Below are positions 1-10,322 of a stretch of 64,000 nt of DNA, piece after piece. The stretch is taken from assembly GCF_033473495.1 (NCBI RefSeq), contig NC_088937.1:2852001-2916000 (forward strand), in the 5' to 3' direction. The stretch is from Cercospora beticola (lineage: Eukaryota > Ascomycota > Dothideomycetes > Mycosphaerellales > Mycosphaerellaceae). How positions within the stretch are numbered: the first letter of the stretch is position 1; each line of letters begins with the position of its first letter. Below the pieces are notes generated by a model. The model saw only the letters and a list, made by a program, of their open reading frames with translations. It did not search any database and was not told the DNA's origin. Made by a program: the position numbers and the translations under genes.

Positions 1-383
1 CTTCTACCTCTTCTCTTTTCATTCCTCGGTCGGCAAAAGCTCTTCGTCTCTACATACAGCACTCGATACGACCCAATGATTGTTCCGATTACCAGAATGA
101 GGAACTCACCACTATATCAGAGAGCGCCACATATCCCCTTCTCCTTTCTATTTCTCGGATGCCGAAACCTTTTCCTCTCTGCACACTCGATACGACCCAA
201 CGATTGTTCCAATTACCAGAATGAGCGCATCATCTCTGTATCAGAGAGCGTCTTCCTACTCTCTTCTCCTTTCTCTTTCTCGATTGGCAAAAGCATTTCG
301 TCTCTACCTACAAACACCGGATCCAACCCAACGATATTCTTGATCGCAAGGACAGAGGGCTCCTACCCATCGCAGAGAGCGGC
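1..383. repeat. Three-unit degenerate tandem repeat
   Basis: Three diverged copies lie head to tail and the first may continue beyond the window edge. A CAGAGAGCG block recurs at 118-126, 242-250 and 373-381. A CTCGATACGACCCA-type block recurs at 62, 186 and, diverged, at 317. Spacings are 124 and 131 bases. Each unit also carries a pyrimidine-rich TCTTCTCYTTTC stretch. A 110-codon open frame crosses the array but looks like a by-product of the repeat. Origin unknown. Confidence 0.75.
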
Positions 384-974
384 CTACAGAACTGCTGGAA
401 ACAAGTAGGGGTTGAGGGGTTTGGGAGCCATGGGCAGTCTCGTTCGATAGGAAGTACCTGCAATGGCCGGTGCAGGCTGTCGACGGAGCAAACACATATC
501 TGATTGCAACAGATCAGTGCATCGTAGCTCATGCTGAGATCTCAAATCCTGTCTCCAATCAACAATGCTTTACAGTCGTTTCACCGCGATACTTCCCCCT
601 ATCTGCGCAATTCGAATCATGTACGGAGTAGTGTAGCGCAAAATGGCCACGAGTAGAAGATCGATGAGATTGGAAAAACAATCTGCTTGCCACTACACAC
701 ATTGAAGGGTGTTTAACGATGTTAAAGCCTTGGAACATAGTATCCTCCATCGACACATACACATCTATCTTCAATAACCTCTACAAACGCCACAGAACAC
801 ATACAAATCAACATCTCCTCCACTCTCAATATTGACCAAATGCACGAAATCGATATAGAACCCTCTTGCCATACCTCCCTTTACTCTCTCTCCACACACA
901 CCTTCCAAAATCATCCTCCAATCAACCAAACCTAACTCCCAATCTCAACGAACAACCCCTCATCAGCTCTAACC
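384..974. other. Gene-free stretch, possible 5' leader
   Basis: No convincing gene. The last 170 bases are C/A/T-rich with CTCTCC and AACCAAAC-type runs, like a fungal promoter or 5' leader for the small ORF that follows. Confidence 0.4.
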
Positions 975-1181
975 ATGCCAGAAACAACAAGGCAACCAAC
1001 GAGCTACAGTGGCAGTAGCAGCAGTGGAATGACATGCACTGCTGGTCCTAGCGACGCTTGGAAAAATACTGGGCCAAGGCCGACGAAACAGTCAACAACT
1101 TCCCCAGCAGATCTTGCTGCAAAGGCTGCGACGGCTACGATGAACAAGAAGGGCGCGGAGTGGGCTGCGAAGTCGAAGTAA
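975..1181 (+). CDS. Small hypothetical protein (68 aa)
   Basis: An ATG-initiated frame of 68 codons rich in Ser, Thr, Ala and Lys, with no signal peptide or membrane segment. The C-terminal third (ADLAAKAATATMNKKGAEW) looks protein-like and helical. I do not recognise a family. The +1 frame around 1058-1110 also reads plausibly (KYWAKADETVNNF) before the C-terminal segment, so the middle may contain a frameshift or a sequencing error. It could be a real short stress-type protein or a chance frame. Confidence 0.3.
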   Translation: MPETTRQPTSYSGSSSSGMTCTAGPSDAWKNTGPRPTKQSTTSPADLAAKAATATMNKKGAEWAAKSK

Positions 1182-1561
1182 GATGTGTTGGGGCAATGGC
1201 TGTGGTTGATGGGCGCTCAGGTCTATTCTTGACAGTCGCTCCCTCGACTGTGTTACGAAGAGCGTGGTCGTAGGCTTGCAGCATTTAGCTGAACGAATGG
1301 ACAATTGAAGCAGACTGTTTGTGCATGCTTTGCGTGTCGTGATTATGTATGTCATGTGTAGCGTAATACTGGCAAGCTACCACAAGCAACTCTGCAAGGG
1401 TGGTATCCAAAACCACGATCGACCCTTCCCGCGCGGAGAATAGTCAATCATGATGAGAATCCTTCTCGACATGTGACATACATATTCTGCTGCGTAGAAG
1501 AGCCAATGCGCCAACCAAATCAACTCGTCTTTCCCCCCTCTCTACCCCCTGTACGTCCATC
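1182..1561. other. Intergenic, no recognised feature
   Basis: This is the 3' flank of the small ORF and of the convergent 2EXR gene. No conserved element is seen. Confidence 0.4.
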
Positions 1562-2401
1562 CTACTGCTCCTCATCAAGTATCTCCTGTATACATCTCTG
1601 CAATTCGCCCGAGTTTCCTGCATCCTCCCAGCAGCACGAGAATTCGCCACCAATCTGGAGGATCTGACTGACATCCACATTGCGGTTGGCAAACTCCTTC
1701 TCCAATACACGAAGCAGCGGCGCGCAATTCTGAACGAGATCCCTGATCCTAGGCGTCTTTGGATCATCGTAGGGACAGAACTCATCGTGAGAGAATTCGA
1801 TTCTTCGAAGATCCGTAGCCACAGCAGCTAGCTTAACCATTGCAGACTTGACTGTGGATTTGACATATCCTTTCGGGCCGACGATGACATGCCGCAGGTG
1901 TTGAGCGCGCATACCAATGGTGTCGAGGAAGTGGTCGAGTGCCGTGGTGGTCTTGAACGTGAACGTATTACTGCCGTATAGTACTGCCGTTGCTTCGAGG
2001 CAGATTGCCTTATTGACGAATATAATGGCGTTCTCAATAGGAGGCGCATCGACCCATTCGCCTTTCGTCTTGTCGTACGCCTGAAACCGCCCGTTGTGAT
2101 GGTGGTTATAGTTTCGTTTGTGGTCAGCGTTGACGATTTCTCGGCCGTGCTTCGAACCGCTGCGAAGCTCGAGTCTGATCGGCTCAAGTTTTACGAGAGC
2201 ATGTTTGTAAATCTCGATTCGAGCCTCCGAGGGCAGGTCGCGTAAACGGAAGGGCTTTGCTTCAGGACTAGGAGGGGCACTGTGCGCCGTCGTCGGGCGT
2301 AGAGTGAGACCTGTTGTCGCCTCCTGTGGATTCCAGGCGGTGTCGATCTTGACTGTGCGGTGGACCCTTGTCGTGCATATAGGGCGTCGCTTGACCCTCA
2401 T
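1562..2401 (-). CDS. 2EXR/F-box-like domain protein
   Basis: A 279-residue single-exon protein of the fungal 2EXR type. The hallmark F-box-like start, FRLRDLPSEARIEIYKHAL, sits near residue 50. A mid-region of the form VNKAICLEATAVLYGSNTF follows, with the conserved return-from-strand motif. These proteins are abundant in Dothideomycetes and their biochemical role is not established; a role as ubiquitin-ligase adaptor is only inferred from the F-box resemblance. The open frame reaches GTG at 2416, so the first ATG at 2401 is taken as start. There is no signal peptide or membrane helix. It is a diverged paralogue of the gene at 13799-14948. Confidence 0.75.
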   Translation of the reverse strand: MRVKRRPICTTRVHRTVKIDTAWNPQEATTGLTLRPTTAHSAPPSPEAKPFRLRDLPSEARIEIYKHALVKLEPIRLELRSGSKHGREIVNADHKRNYNHHHNGRFQAYDKTKGEWVDAPPIENAIIFVNKAICLEATAVLYGSNTFTFKTTTALDHFLDTIGMRAQHLRHVIVGPKGYVKSTVKSAMVKLAAVATDLRRIEFSHDEFCPYDDPKTPRIRDLVQNCAPLLRVLEKEFANRNVDVSQILQIGGEFSCCWEDAGNSGELQRCIQEILDEEQ

Positions 2402-3009
2402 CGCTGCGACGTGCACTGACTATACAGACATCGTTCAAGGTTGGAGAGGATGGGAGGAAGATCTGAAAGAGCGGCGGGAGAAAAAGCCCTCTTTGCTTGT
2501 GACGTCGATACTGAAGGGTGAATGCTCTGTGGCTTCTCCTTTCACGCCCAGGCATTCCACTCCCGCTCTAGGCGCTCCCAAAGAGTAGACGGACTTTTAC
2601 ATGTGTGGTTGCAGCAGTTCGTGTCGTGTTCATGTCATCCAAGACTTCTAGCGCTTCGAGCTGCTTCCTTGTAACGTAGACTCAGTGCTCTGGCTTTCTG
2701 AAAAGTCGTACACGGAAGTCCCGAATACTGGTCCAAAGGGACCAGTGAGCAAGAGTCCGCGAGCAATCTGGACATATCAGTCCAGAGCTTCAGAAGACCG
2801 GCAAAAGGAGTCCAACGTCTGCCACGCAAAAAAATCTTTTCTGGACCATCAACGGACTCCGTAGGAGATGGCGAGGAGGACTGCAGGATCTAGCCTGCCC
2901 TTCTGCCATGCCTGCAAGGTTGATCGATCATCTCCAGATCCATGGCCAGTCATCGCAATATAATTCCGCAGAACAGTTGTATAAAAATCGTGCACGTCCA
3001 AGCCTCACG
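2402..3009. other. Intergenic, no recognised feature
   Basis: Upstream of the 2EXR gene and downstream of FYV7. Short frames on both strands show no protein-like composition. Confidence 0.4.
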
Positions 3010-3661
3010 TCACGTCTCACCCATCAACCTCTTGACCTTCTCCAACAGCGGCTGACTCTCGCGACCTAGCTTCCTCTGGCCATTCTTGCCTCCCGTCCTA
3101 GCCTTCGCCATTGCTTTCCTGAACTTCTCGCGCTCGGCAATCTTCTGTTCTCTCTGCCGCTGTGCCTCCTCGCGGGCTTTCCGCCTTTCTTCGGCCTCTG
3201 CCTTTCTCTGCTGTGCCTCTTCGTACTCTTTGCTGAAAGGCGCATGTTTCGGCCTGCGCTTCCATTCCCGTCGCTGCGTTCGCTCCTGCTCGGGTTCTTC
3301 CTCCTGGTCCATCAAGACTTGTCGGTCAGGATGCGGTGCTACACTTGGCTCTTCTTGTTGTTGCTCGATTTCTGCTGCCATGGAGGCTGGGATAGGAATG
3401 CTCTCTTCCTGCTCAGGCACTTTCCCCTGCTTCTTCAGCTTTCCGTACTCCTTTCGTATCTTCGCCTTCTCGATCAGGTCGGCCTTGATTTTTTGCACTA
3501 CTTCCTGTCAGTTCTCCGCTAGCTTTTGGCGGGCGACACGCGATTCTACCTTTTCGACGGTGGACGCCATCCGGCAAGTTTGCAGGCCCGACCTGGAAGC
3601 CCTTCTTTGGACGCTTCTTCTCGCCGCCATCGTCGCCATCTCGTTTCCTCTTTTCCGACAT
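3010..3661 (-). CDS. FYV7: rRNA-processing protein Fyv7
   Basis: Nucleolar factor of small-subunit ribosome biogenesis, required in yeast for early pre-rRNA cleavages. Two exons, 3550-3661 and 3010-3497, are joined across a 52 nt intron (3498-3549; GTAGAA donor, CTGAC branch, TAG acceptor) and give 199 residues. The join recreates the family core: basic N-terminus, GFQVGPANLPDG, then RRKVQKIKADLIEKAK. The remainder is a long charged helix rich in Glu, Arg and Lys with Gln-Arg-Glu repeats, probably coiled coil, ending in a basic tail. Start ATG at 3661. Length and charge pattern fit the family. The identification rests on the N-terminal core; the rest is low complexity. Confidence 0.8.
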
Positions 3662-4247
3662 CTTTGCGACTTGTTATCGAGGAACCTAATTGGTACTGCA
3701 GGGCAAGCGTGAAATCGATGTCGGAAGTCGGGAAAATCGTCGTTCGCCTGGATAAGGCCCCACATGGATCGATCCGGAGACGATAAGCGTGCAACGCCGA
3801 AAGTCAAATGACGCGAGATGAACCATGTGATACTCGTTTGGCTGATGACTCGGCGTGGCGGCAGAGGAGGGGAGACAGGAGCCGGAGGGGAAACGGTCGT
3901 TCTTGCTTGCTCTTTCCCACTTCCTCACACTCGACCCAGTTGCAGAAGCGACGCCCCGCAGCCATTCAGGTGCGGCAGCAAGGTGGACGTCACGCTGGAG
4001 CACTCCTTTGTCACCAACACCGCCGCACGGAAGTCGACCACCTGAAACACCCACTCGCACTTCCAATCACCTCAGACGCCGTTCCCATACCCCTCTCGCC
4101 ACGTCAGACATGGTCATAGTGGCACGCCCACAATAAGCACAAATCCGCGAGAGTCACACCCTGAATCATCTTGCAAACCTGCAAACTCCCACTTGCCCTG
4201 TGACGACGTGAAGTGCTCGGGGCCAGACTGGTGGCTCCGAGCGAGGA
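3662..4247. other. Divergent promoter, FYV7 / Atos-like gene
   Basis: 586 bases between two genes transcribed away from each other. It should hold both promoters. Several short frames overlap here on both strands, but none shows codon structure or similarity. No TATA box is obvious. Confidence 0.4.
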
Positions 4248-6608
4248 ATGGCTGTGAATAATGGATGCCCTGAATGCCAGCCACAGTCCGGACAAATGTC
4301 GTCTCGGAGCAGCGGCGAGCAGGAGAGGAGCAGTACGGCGAAGGCGAGGGCGGTGAGCCCAGACAATGGTACCGCGAATCCGAACATCTTCAATCCATAT
4401 TACACCGGACGACCACGGACACCGGCCAACGGGAGCAAGTCAAGCACGCTGGATCGGCAGGAGCTGATCAGGAGGATCAAGAGCGGCTCTAGGCCATCTT
4501 CGCCTGAGCTCGAACGACCCGCTTCGAGCGAGTACAGCAGGATCATTAGGATAAAGAGCAGAGAATCTCGTCCAACTTCGCCTGAGCCCGAGAGGCCGGT
4601 CTCGAATGGATTGGAGCGGAAGCGCAGGTCACCAGTGCCTTTCTCCTCACTGGCAAACGCTCAAGATGTGCGGGCACAGTCTCCAGAAGCACAGCAGGAC
4701 AATTTGGCATTGGGCTTGCAGATCGAGAGACCGCGATCTGCTCTTCACCGCGGCGACTTCAGGGAGCAAAGTCAACCATCGGAGCAGTTCAGCGCTCAAA
4801 CACCTATCAAAGAAGAGTCACATACTGTGCTCTCGACTTCGCCTATTGTGCCATGGCATCCGGCGTTCCCAGCAACATATAGAACACTTCGCCGAGAGCA
4901 AGACGAAACTCGTGCTGAGCACGCCATTCCGATCCCTCGCCCCGAACGACACCGTACTGTCTCAAACGCTTCACTTGCTGCAAACTTCGTCTACAAGCCA
5001 CCCACCAGCCCACTCGTGCAATCATCGCGGCCTGATACGCCTGAGCCGCCGACTTCTGAAGACCTGCGGAGTCCGGAGAAAAGTCGTCGCCATACCTTTT
5101 CGCCACGCTCGTTCAACCACTTCCAATCGGCGCTTAACTATCCGACTGTAGCCCGCGTTGCACCACCCTTGCGATCAGAGAAATCATTTCCGTACCAAGC
5201 CCACCAGCCCAGTCGATCCGTAAATCCCACATCGCCTTACGCCAGTCTACCACATACCCCACGAGCAGGGCAGAGAAGGCCATCTGTCTCTGAATTACCA
5301 CTTCTTCATGCGCCCCTAGTTGGCTCATACGAAGAGTCGATACTCCGAGGTCGTATGTCTACTACGCCATCGAAGCCTCTAAATTTCATGGCGCAAATCG
5401 GTGTGCTTGGAAGAGGAAATTGCAAGTCAAATTTGAGATGTCCTCCTCACGTACAGATACCTTTTCCCGCAGTATTTTACAGCTATGGTGCCGCAAGCAA
5501 GACGCCAGCGATCGATCAGCCCAGTCCTTATGTCGGCCTCGTAGATCTGGAAAATGGTCTACCCAGTGCTGAACAGCCTAGAGACAGAAGACGAGAGAGG
5601 GTACAAGCCTCACATAGTAATAATGGCAGTCGTGCTAGCTCGCCAAATGGTTCTGGGCCCGACACAGCAACGCGCCGGAGGCGCACTAAGCAGAAGCGCC
5701 GTTCTGGTTCACCTAGAGCACCGCCAGGCGGCAGTTATCGCATACCCCAGCAAGGCCAGCTGCAGATTGTGCTTAAGAATCCCAACAAAACTGCTGTCAA
5801 GCTCTTCCTCGTGCCCTACGACCTCTCCGATATGGAACCAGGTCAAAAGACCTTCATACGTCAGCGCAGTTACTCGGCTGGACCGATCATTGATATGCCG
5901 CTCACTTCGCGTGCCAACTACGGCACCGATAGGCCAGAAGCTGCGCTGAGCCCGACTGGAGATCCCAACGATAAACCCATGTTGCGATATTTGATCCATT
6001 TACATATCTGCTGCCCTTCGAAAGGAAGATACTTTTTGTACAAATCAGTTCGCGTTGTGTTTGCGAATCGAGTGCCCGACGGCAAAGAGAAACTGCGAAA
6101 CGAGATACAGATGCCAGAGCCCCGTTATAGTGCGTACAAATCTGGCAGGGAATCGAATGTTGGCAGCACGACTTGTACACCTGCGCAAGACAACGCGCGA
6201 CGACGGAGCGCTCTCGATCCTGCAATGTCAGAGTCGAGATGGCCACCTCCACCGTATCTAGCACAATCCATGCCGAACACCGAACCGGTTGCACAGCAGC
6301 AATACGATGTGCCGACACCGACGCTACCGCGACAATTCACCACATTGCCCACTTTGCCGTCACGCCCTTCGAGTCGAAGCTTCAGCGATAACATGGATCT
6401 GGATTCTGGCTCACAAGGGACACGTTCACCTTTGTCACCAGCATCCACACAGGGAGATGAGATGAGGCGAAGCATTCCAAAGCTGGACGACCCTTTCACG
6501 TTCGAACGAGACCTTAGCCGGGAGAGAAGGAGTGGTAATGGAAACAATGAAAGCCTCATAGCGAGGAGACTGATGGATCTTGCATTTCAGAAACAGCGTG
6601 GGCTGTGA
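4248..6608 (+). CDS. Atos/FAM214-like regulatory protein
   Basis: A 786-residue single-exon protein. Most of it is disordered and rich in Ser, Pro and Arg. Two ordered blocks identify the Atos (FAM214, DUF4210 plus Chromosome_seg) family. Block one, near residues 360-415, includes SYEESILRGRMST and GVLGRGNCKSNLRCPPHV followed by an IPFPAVFY segment. Block two, near 500-630, includes QLQIVLKNPNKTAVKLFLVPYD and LRYLIHLHICCPSKGRYFLY with VRVVFANR. In animals Atos proteins are nuclear transcriptional regulators; fungal members are linked only loosely to meiosis and chromosome segregation. The block spacing is wider than in animal members because of an Arg/Ser-rich insert. ATG at 4248 is the first in frame; ATG at 4296 (MSSRSSGEQ) is an alternative start. 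Confidence 0.75.
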   Translation: MAVNNGCPECQPQSGQMSSRSSGEQERSSTAKARAVSPDNGTANPNIFNPYYTGRPRTPANGSKSSTLDRQELIRRIKSGSRPSSPELERPASSEYSRIIRIKSRESRPTSPEPERPVSNGLERKRRSPVPFSSLANAQDVRAQSPEAQQDNLALGLQIERPRSALHRGDFREQSQPSEQFSAQTPIKEESHTVLSTSPIVPWHPAFPATYRTLRREQDETRAEHAIPIPRPERHRTVSNASLAANFVYKPPTSPLVQSSRPDTPEPPTSEDLRSPEKSRRHTFSPRSFNHFQSALNYPTVARVAPPLRSEKSFPYQAHQPSRSVNPTSPYASLPHTPRAGQRRPSVSELPLLHAPLVGSYEESILRGRMSTTPSKPLNFMAQIGVLGRGNCKSNLRCPPHVQIPFPAVFYSYGAASKTPAIDQPSPYVGLVDLENGLPSAEQPRDRRRERVQASHSNNGSRASSPNGSGPDTATRRRRTKQKRRSGSPRAPPGGSYRIPQQGQLQIVLKNPNKTAVKLFLVPYDLSDMEPGQKTFIRQRSYSAGPIIDMPLTSRANYGTDRPEAALSPTGDPNDKPMLRYLIHLHICCPSKGRYFLYKSVRVVFANRVPDGKEKLRNEIQMPEPRYSAYKSGRESNVGSTTCTPAQDNARRRSALDPAMSESRWPPPPYLAQSMPNTEPVAQQQYDVPTPTLPRQFTTLPTLPSRPSSRSFSDNMDLDSGSQGTRSPLSPASTQGDEMRRSIPKLDDPFTFERDLSRERRSGNGNNESLIARRLMDLAFQKQRGL

Positions 6609-7191
6609 TCGTTGCATCCTTCTACATTAAGCATATTAGCGAGGCGTTGGAGGTGTCAACTAGACTGCGATTTTCTTTCGACCTTTGTCGGGATTCAGGA
6701 CATAGAACTGCACAGCATCGGCAGAACGATACTCTGCTCTACATATCCAACTCAATGAACAACGACTCGACCCAGTATTTCGGCAAACCCATCGATCGGT
6801 AAAGCAAGCAATATACAGTCGCTTATCTGTCTCGGCCAGGAAGGATGTCAGCGATGTTGCACGATCAGATCCGGCTAAGCACTCTTTGGAATGTCCATGG
6901 TCATGATCGTCATCGGGAAAAGCCACAAACTGCAGATCTGCATAAAAGCATCGTAGCGTTGAAGCTTCGAAGCAGCCAATTCCGCCCACGAAAACAACCG
7001 ACCATTCGAAATAGGAAGTGAAGTTCATCGAAGGTACAACAACTACATGATGACGATTCGGTGATGTTCGAAAATTAGCGTCTATCTATGCGGCTGTTCT
7101 ACACTGACTTTCAACAAATTAACGATATAGCTCCACTTCCGTCCTCCTCTCTCGTTGCATTGCCGTCGATCTTCTCATCCTTGCTATTGCG
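6609..7191. other. Intergenic, promoter of propeller gene
   Basis: 3' flank of the Atos-like gene and upstream region of the secreted propeller gene. The last 60 bases are a TCCTCTCTC-type pyrimidine tract common in fungal leaders. No gene seen. Confidence 0.4.
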
Positions 7192-8419
7192 ATGCATTCC
7201 ACAGCTCTCGCCACAGCACTTACGCTGCTGGCGTACAATGCGAATGCACATCCCATCACCGATGAATTGGGCGAACAAGAGCTATCGGCGAGGCAAGCTA
7301 ATCGCTTCAGCTTCTTTCCACTCAAGACCCCTCTGACCGGTCCTTGCGATCTCGAACATGGACCGGATGGAGCTTTGTGGGGCGAAGGCATCCTCGCCAA
7401 CAACATCTTTCGTATCGACCCAAGCACGGGTCTAGTGGAAGAGTATCCAATTCCATTCACCACGCCTATTTCGAATGAGACAATACCCATCCCCACAATC
7501 TTGGGTCAGCGAGCGGCCTTTTCGTGTGCTATTCGGAGAGGTGCAGATGGGAATCTGTATGCTGCAAACGGTAAGAGCTGTAAATTCATTCAAGAGAAGA
7601 TTATGAACTGATCAGAATTGACTGCACAGGACTGCGGAACCAGCTCGTCCGCATCAGTCCCGTAACACGCGAGATTGAAGTCTTGCAGCCGCCTGGAACC
7701 GGCGCACTTGGAAACCTGCAGCCGTTCAATGATTTGTACACATCCGACGATGGCATGTGGTACACTCAGACGACGGGCAATGTATTTCAGAGGTTCGACT
7801 ACGAGAGTGAGACCTGGGAGACCTACAACGTCCCCACTCCAGCCTCTCTGCCGCTTGGACTTTACGTCGCTTCGGACAAAAAAGTCTATGTGGCTGAAGT
7901 GCTGGCAAACAAGATTTTGGTGCTCGATCGAGAGAAGAATGAAATCAATGAGTATCCGATTCCGGAGCCATTGCAGTAAGATCCATGTCTTGCATCCAGA
8001 TGTTCGAAAAGTCACTGACCAAGAGCCGTAGAATGCCAACCGTAATCCGAGCCGAACGCAATGGCTGGGTCTATTTTGCCCTGTTCACTGGAAACGGCAT
8101 CGGTCGTATCAACATGAAGACACACAAGATCGAGATCTTTCACACCAACAAGCTCGCTCCTCTCGGTGCAGAGGATACCATCGACAAATACGGCGGCGTA
8201 TACTCGAGCTTCTTCAATGTCAATGGTCTTGCGAGACTCAACACCGACACCCTGAAGTTCAGCTATATCAACTTCCCGCGATCGATCAACCTGCCATTGT
8301 TGGATGTGCCGCCATATGTCGATGTGGCAGTCAATTATGGTCCTGGCGATGCCGTGTGGTTTACCGATGTGAGCGGCAATCGTGTTGGTCGATATGATAT
8401 TAGTGGACTGTACGGCTGA
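7192..8419 (+). CDS. Secreted Vgb/SMP-30-like beta-propeller protein
   Basis: Three exons (7192-7570, 7630-7975, 8032-8419) give 370 residues; introns of 59 and 56 nt have GTAAGA donors and CACAG and GTAG acceptors. A signal peptide is clear: MHSTALATALTLLAYNANA, with probable cleavage before HPITDE. The mature part has repeated blades of the virginiamycin B lyase/SMP-30 type, including LEHGPDGALWGEG, ADGNLYAANG, SDDGMWYTQT and GPGDAVWFTD. Family members are lactonases or lyases using a central metal, but the catalytic residues cannot be assigned here, so the substrate is unknown. Probably an extracellular enzyme. Transcribed toward the convergent methyltransferase gene, 31 bases away. Confidence 0.8.
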
Positions 8420-8450
8420 GCATCGTAGTCCATAGTGAGAGCAACACCAA

Positions 8451-9461
8451 CTAAGTCACTCGCGCAATGACTTCTCCGTGCATCATGGCGAATGCAGCAT
8501 CCTCATCTTCAATCCAGTCTTTCCAAGCCATTGCCCACTTCTCCAACGTTTCGGATGACACGCCCATGTCCATGGCACGATCAGCGAAAAGTCCTTGGGT
8601 ACACCTTCCAGGCCAATGACCACCATACTCCCTCCTACCCTCAGGAGAATCATATGAAGTGACGTTCGTCGAGGTCAGGATCTCCTTGTCAATGATTCCA
8701 GCCTCTTTCAACCAGCTTTTCAATTTCCTCCCAGCATCTGTGGTCCCTCCATTGCCCTCATGCACTTTGATGATCGTTCGAAAACACTCTTGCAATTCGT
8801 CATATTCACCATCCGGCCAAAATCTCCCACTTCTCAGATCACCCTCTCTCAAACAGATCGCTCCACCCGTTCTTACAACCTCAACCATTTCCTTCAATCC
8901 TGACACCGGATCAGGTAAATGTGCTACAACCTGATGCGTGTACGCCACATTGAATTTCCCCTGCTCCTTCAACGCCTCAAGATCAAATACACTCCCCTTC
9001 ACAAACTCCAAATTCTTAACCCCTCTTCGTTCCGCATAAACTTTCGCGCTCTCCAACATCGCAGCAGAAACATCAAGTCCAACAACCTGTGCTTCAGGAA
9101 ACATCTCAGCAACATCAACAGTAATTTCTCCCGAACCGCAACCAACGTCCAAGATCCGGAGCCTGTCTTCCGTCTCATCATTCTTCACATTAATCTGCTT
9201 CGCTCTGGCAAGCTCAGATATCGTCGCAATCATATACCCGCAATGTGTTTCGGCTTTAGTCTTCTTCTTGCCTTTCGCTCCAAACCCCATATCTTCTCTG
9301 TCAAATTTCTTGTCGTCCCCATCCAACGCATCTTTCCTCTTGAAATACCTCCTATACTCCTCCTGCAATTGCTGCTCATTTCTCGGCCATCCATCACCAA
9401 CACTCTCATCCCAGGGGTCCGAGCTATGGTTGTTCTTGGCGTTCGAACACAAATTTCCCAT
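8451..9461 (-). CDS. Class I SAM-dependent methyltransferase
   Basis: A 336-residue single-exon enzyme of the UbiE/COQ5-like type. Motif I is ILDVGCGSGEITVDVAE near residue 104, followed by VVGLDVSAAMLESAK (acidic residue that binds the adenosyl ribose) and the later AYTHQVVAHLPDPVSGLKEM block. The substrate is not evident; small-molecule methylation is the usual role. The N-terminus is unusual: MGNLCS has Gly2, Ser6 and Cys5, the pattern for N-myristoylation followed by palmitoylation, so the protein may sit on a membrane. Start ATG at 9461, with no upstream in-frame ATG needed. The 3' end faces the propeller gene at close range. Confidence 0.85.
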   Translation of the reverse strand: MGNLCSNAKNNHSSDPWDESVGDGWPRNEQQLQEEYRRYFKRKDALDGDDKKFDREDMGFGAKGKKKTKAETHCGYMIATISELARAKQINVKNDETEDRLRILDVGCGSGEITVDVAEMFPEAQVVGLDVSAAMLESAKVYAERRGVKNLEFVKGSVFDLEALKEQGKFNVAYTHQVVAHLPDPVSGLKEMVEVVRTGGAICLREGDLRSGRFWPDGEYDELQECFRTIIKVHEGNGGTTDAGRKLKSWLKEAGIIDKEILTSTNVTSYDSPEGRREYGGHWPGRCTQGLFADRAMDMGVSSETLEKWAMAWKDWIEDEDAAFAMMHGEVIARVT

Positions 9462-10322
9462 TCTCGCTAGAATGTGCTTGCTAAGCAGCAGAAAGCGTCG
9501 TTACACAGCATACGCAAGCTTTGAAATGTGGAGTTCGCGAGTGAATGATGATACTTGATGTCCATAATAATTCTTGTACGTTTGCTCTCGATATTGATTC
9601 GCAGTCGTGTATTGATGCCTGGTGTTGATCATACTAGCCGCTGATCTAGCTCTACCCGAGACATGGTGCTAGAGAGAGACGACACATCTCCTGCTGGACA
9701 ACGATTAGTTGATATGGTATCGCTGCTGAAGTCATGGAATGGAGCTGAAGACAGGCTTGGACAGCACGAGGCTGGATATCCGGGATGTCGAGGAAAGGGA
9801 AACTCTAATCACCCCATCATTTGCTTGGCCAACTCTGCTGGGGGTGAGAACTCTGTTCCTTTCGCTACCAGATCCATAACATCCCTGCACTTCATGTGCC
9901 ACTCTATCAAGTCAAATGAGATCAAACATTGGTCAGTACAAGTGCGTTCGAAATGTCCATACATGTAAACTGACTATACATTTTAAGCTCTTCGCGGCCC
10001 TACTGATCAGACAGCAGCGCGAACTGTAATTGTACAGTGAAGCATGCCTGGATTGAACAACTGTGTGTGATCAGCATGCCCTGTACTGGTATGCTCCCAG
10101 CCTTTCCCGATCCCATCGTCTCCGAATCAAAGCGCCTAGCTCACGGCCGCTGAGCCCAGATGTCTCATCGAGATGTTGCCCCCTTCACAACATGGCTTGG
10201 TACACATATGCGCTGACCATCCACGAATAAAGCCTGTGCGGCATAGAAATGTGCACCGTACAAATGTGCGCCTCGATCAAAGCAGTGGTAACATGTCGAA
10301 CATGGTTTCCAAGCGAGCAAGA
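9462..10322. other. Intergenic, no recognised feature
   Basis: 861 bases upstream of the methyltransferase and downstream of the KRE6-like gene. Short frames only; a 101-codon frame at 9663-9968 lacks protein-like composition. Confidence 0.4.

Noticed and set aside
76..408. 110-codon frame over the left-end repeat
   Set aside because: Its sequence simply mirrors the tandem repeat and has no protein-like features or start context.
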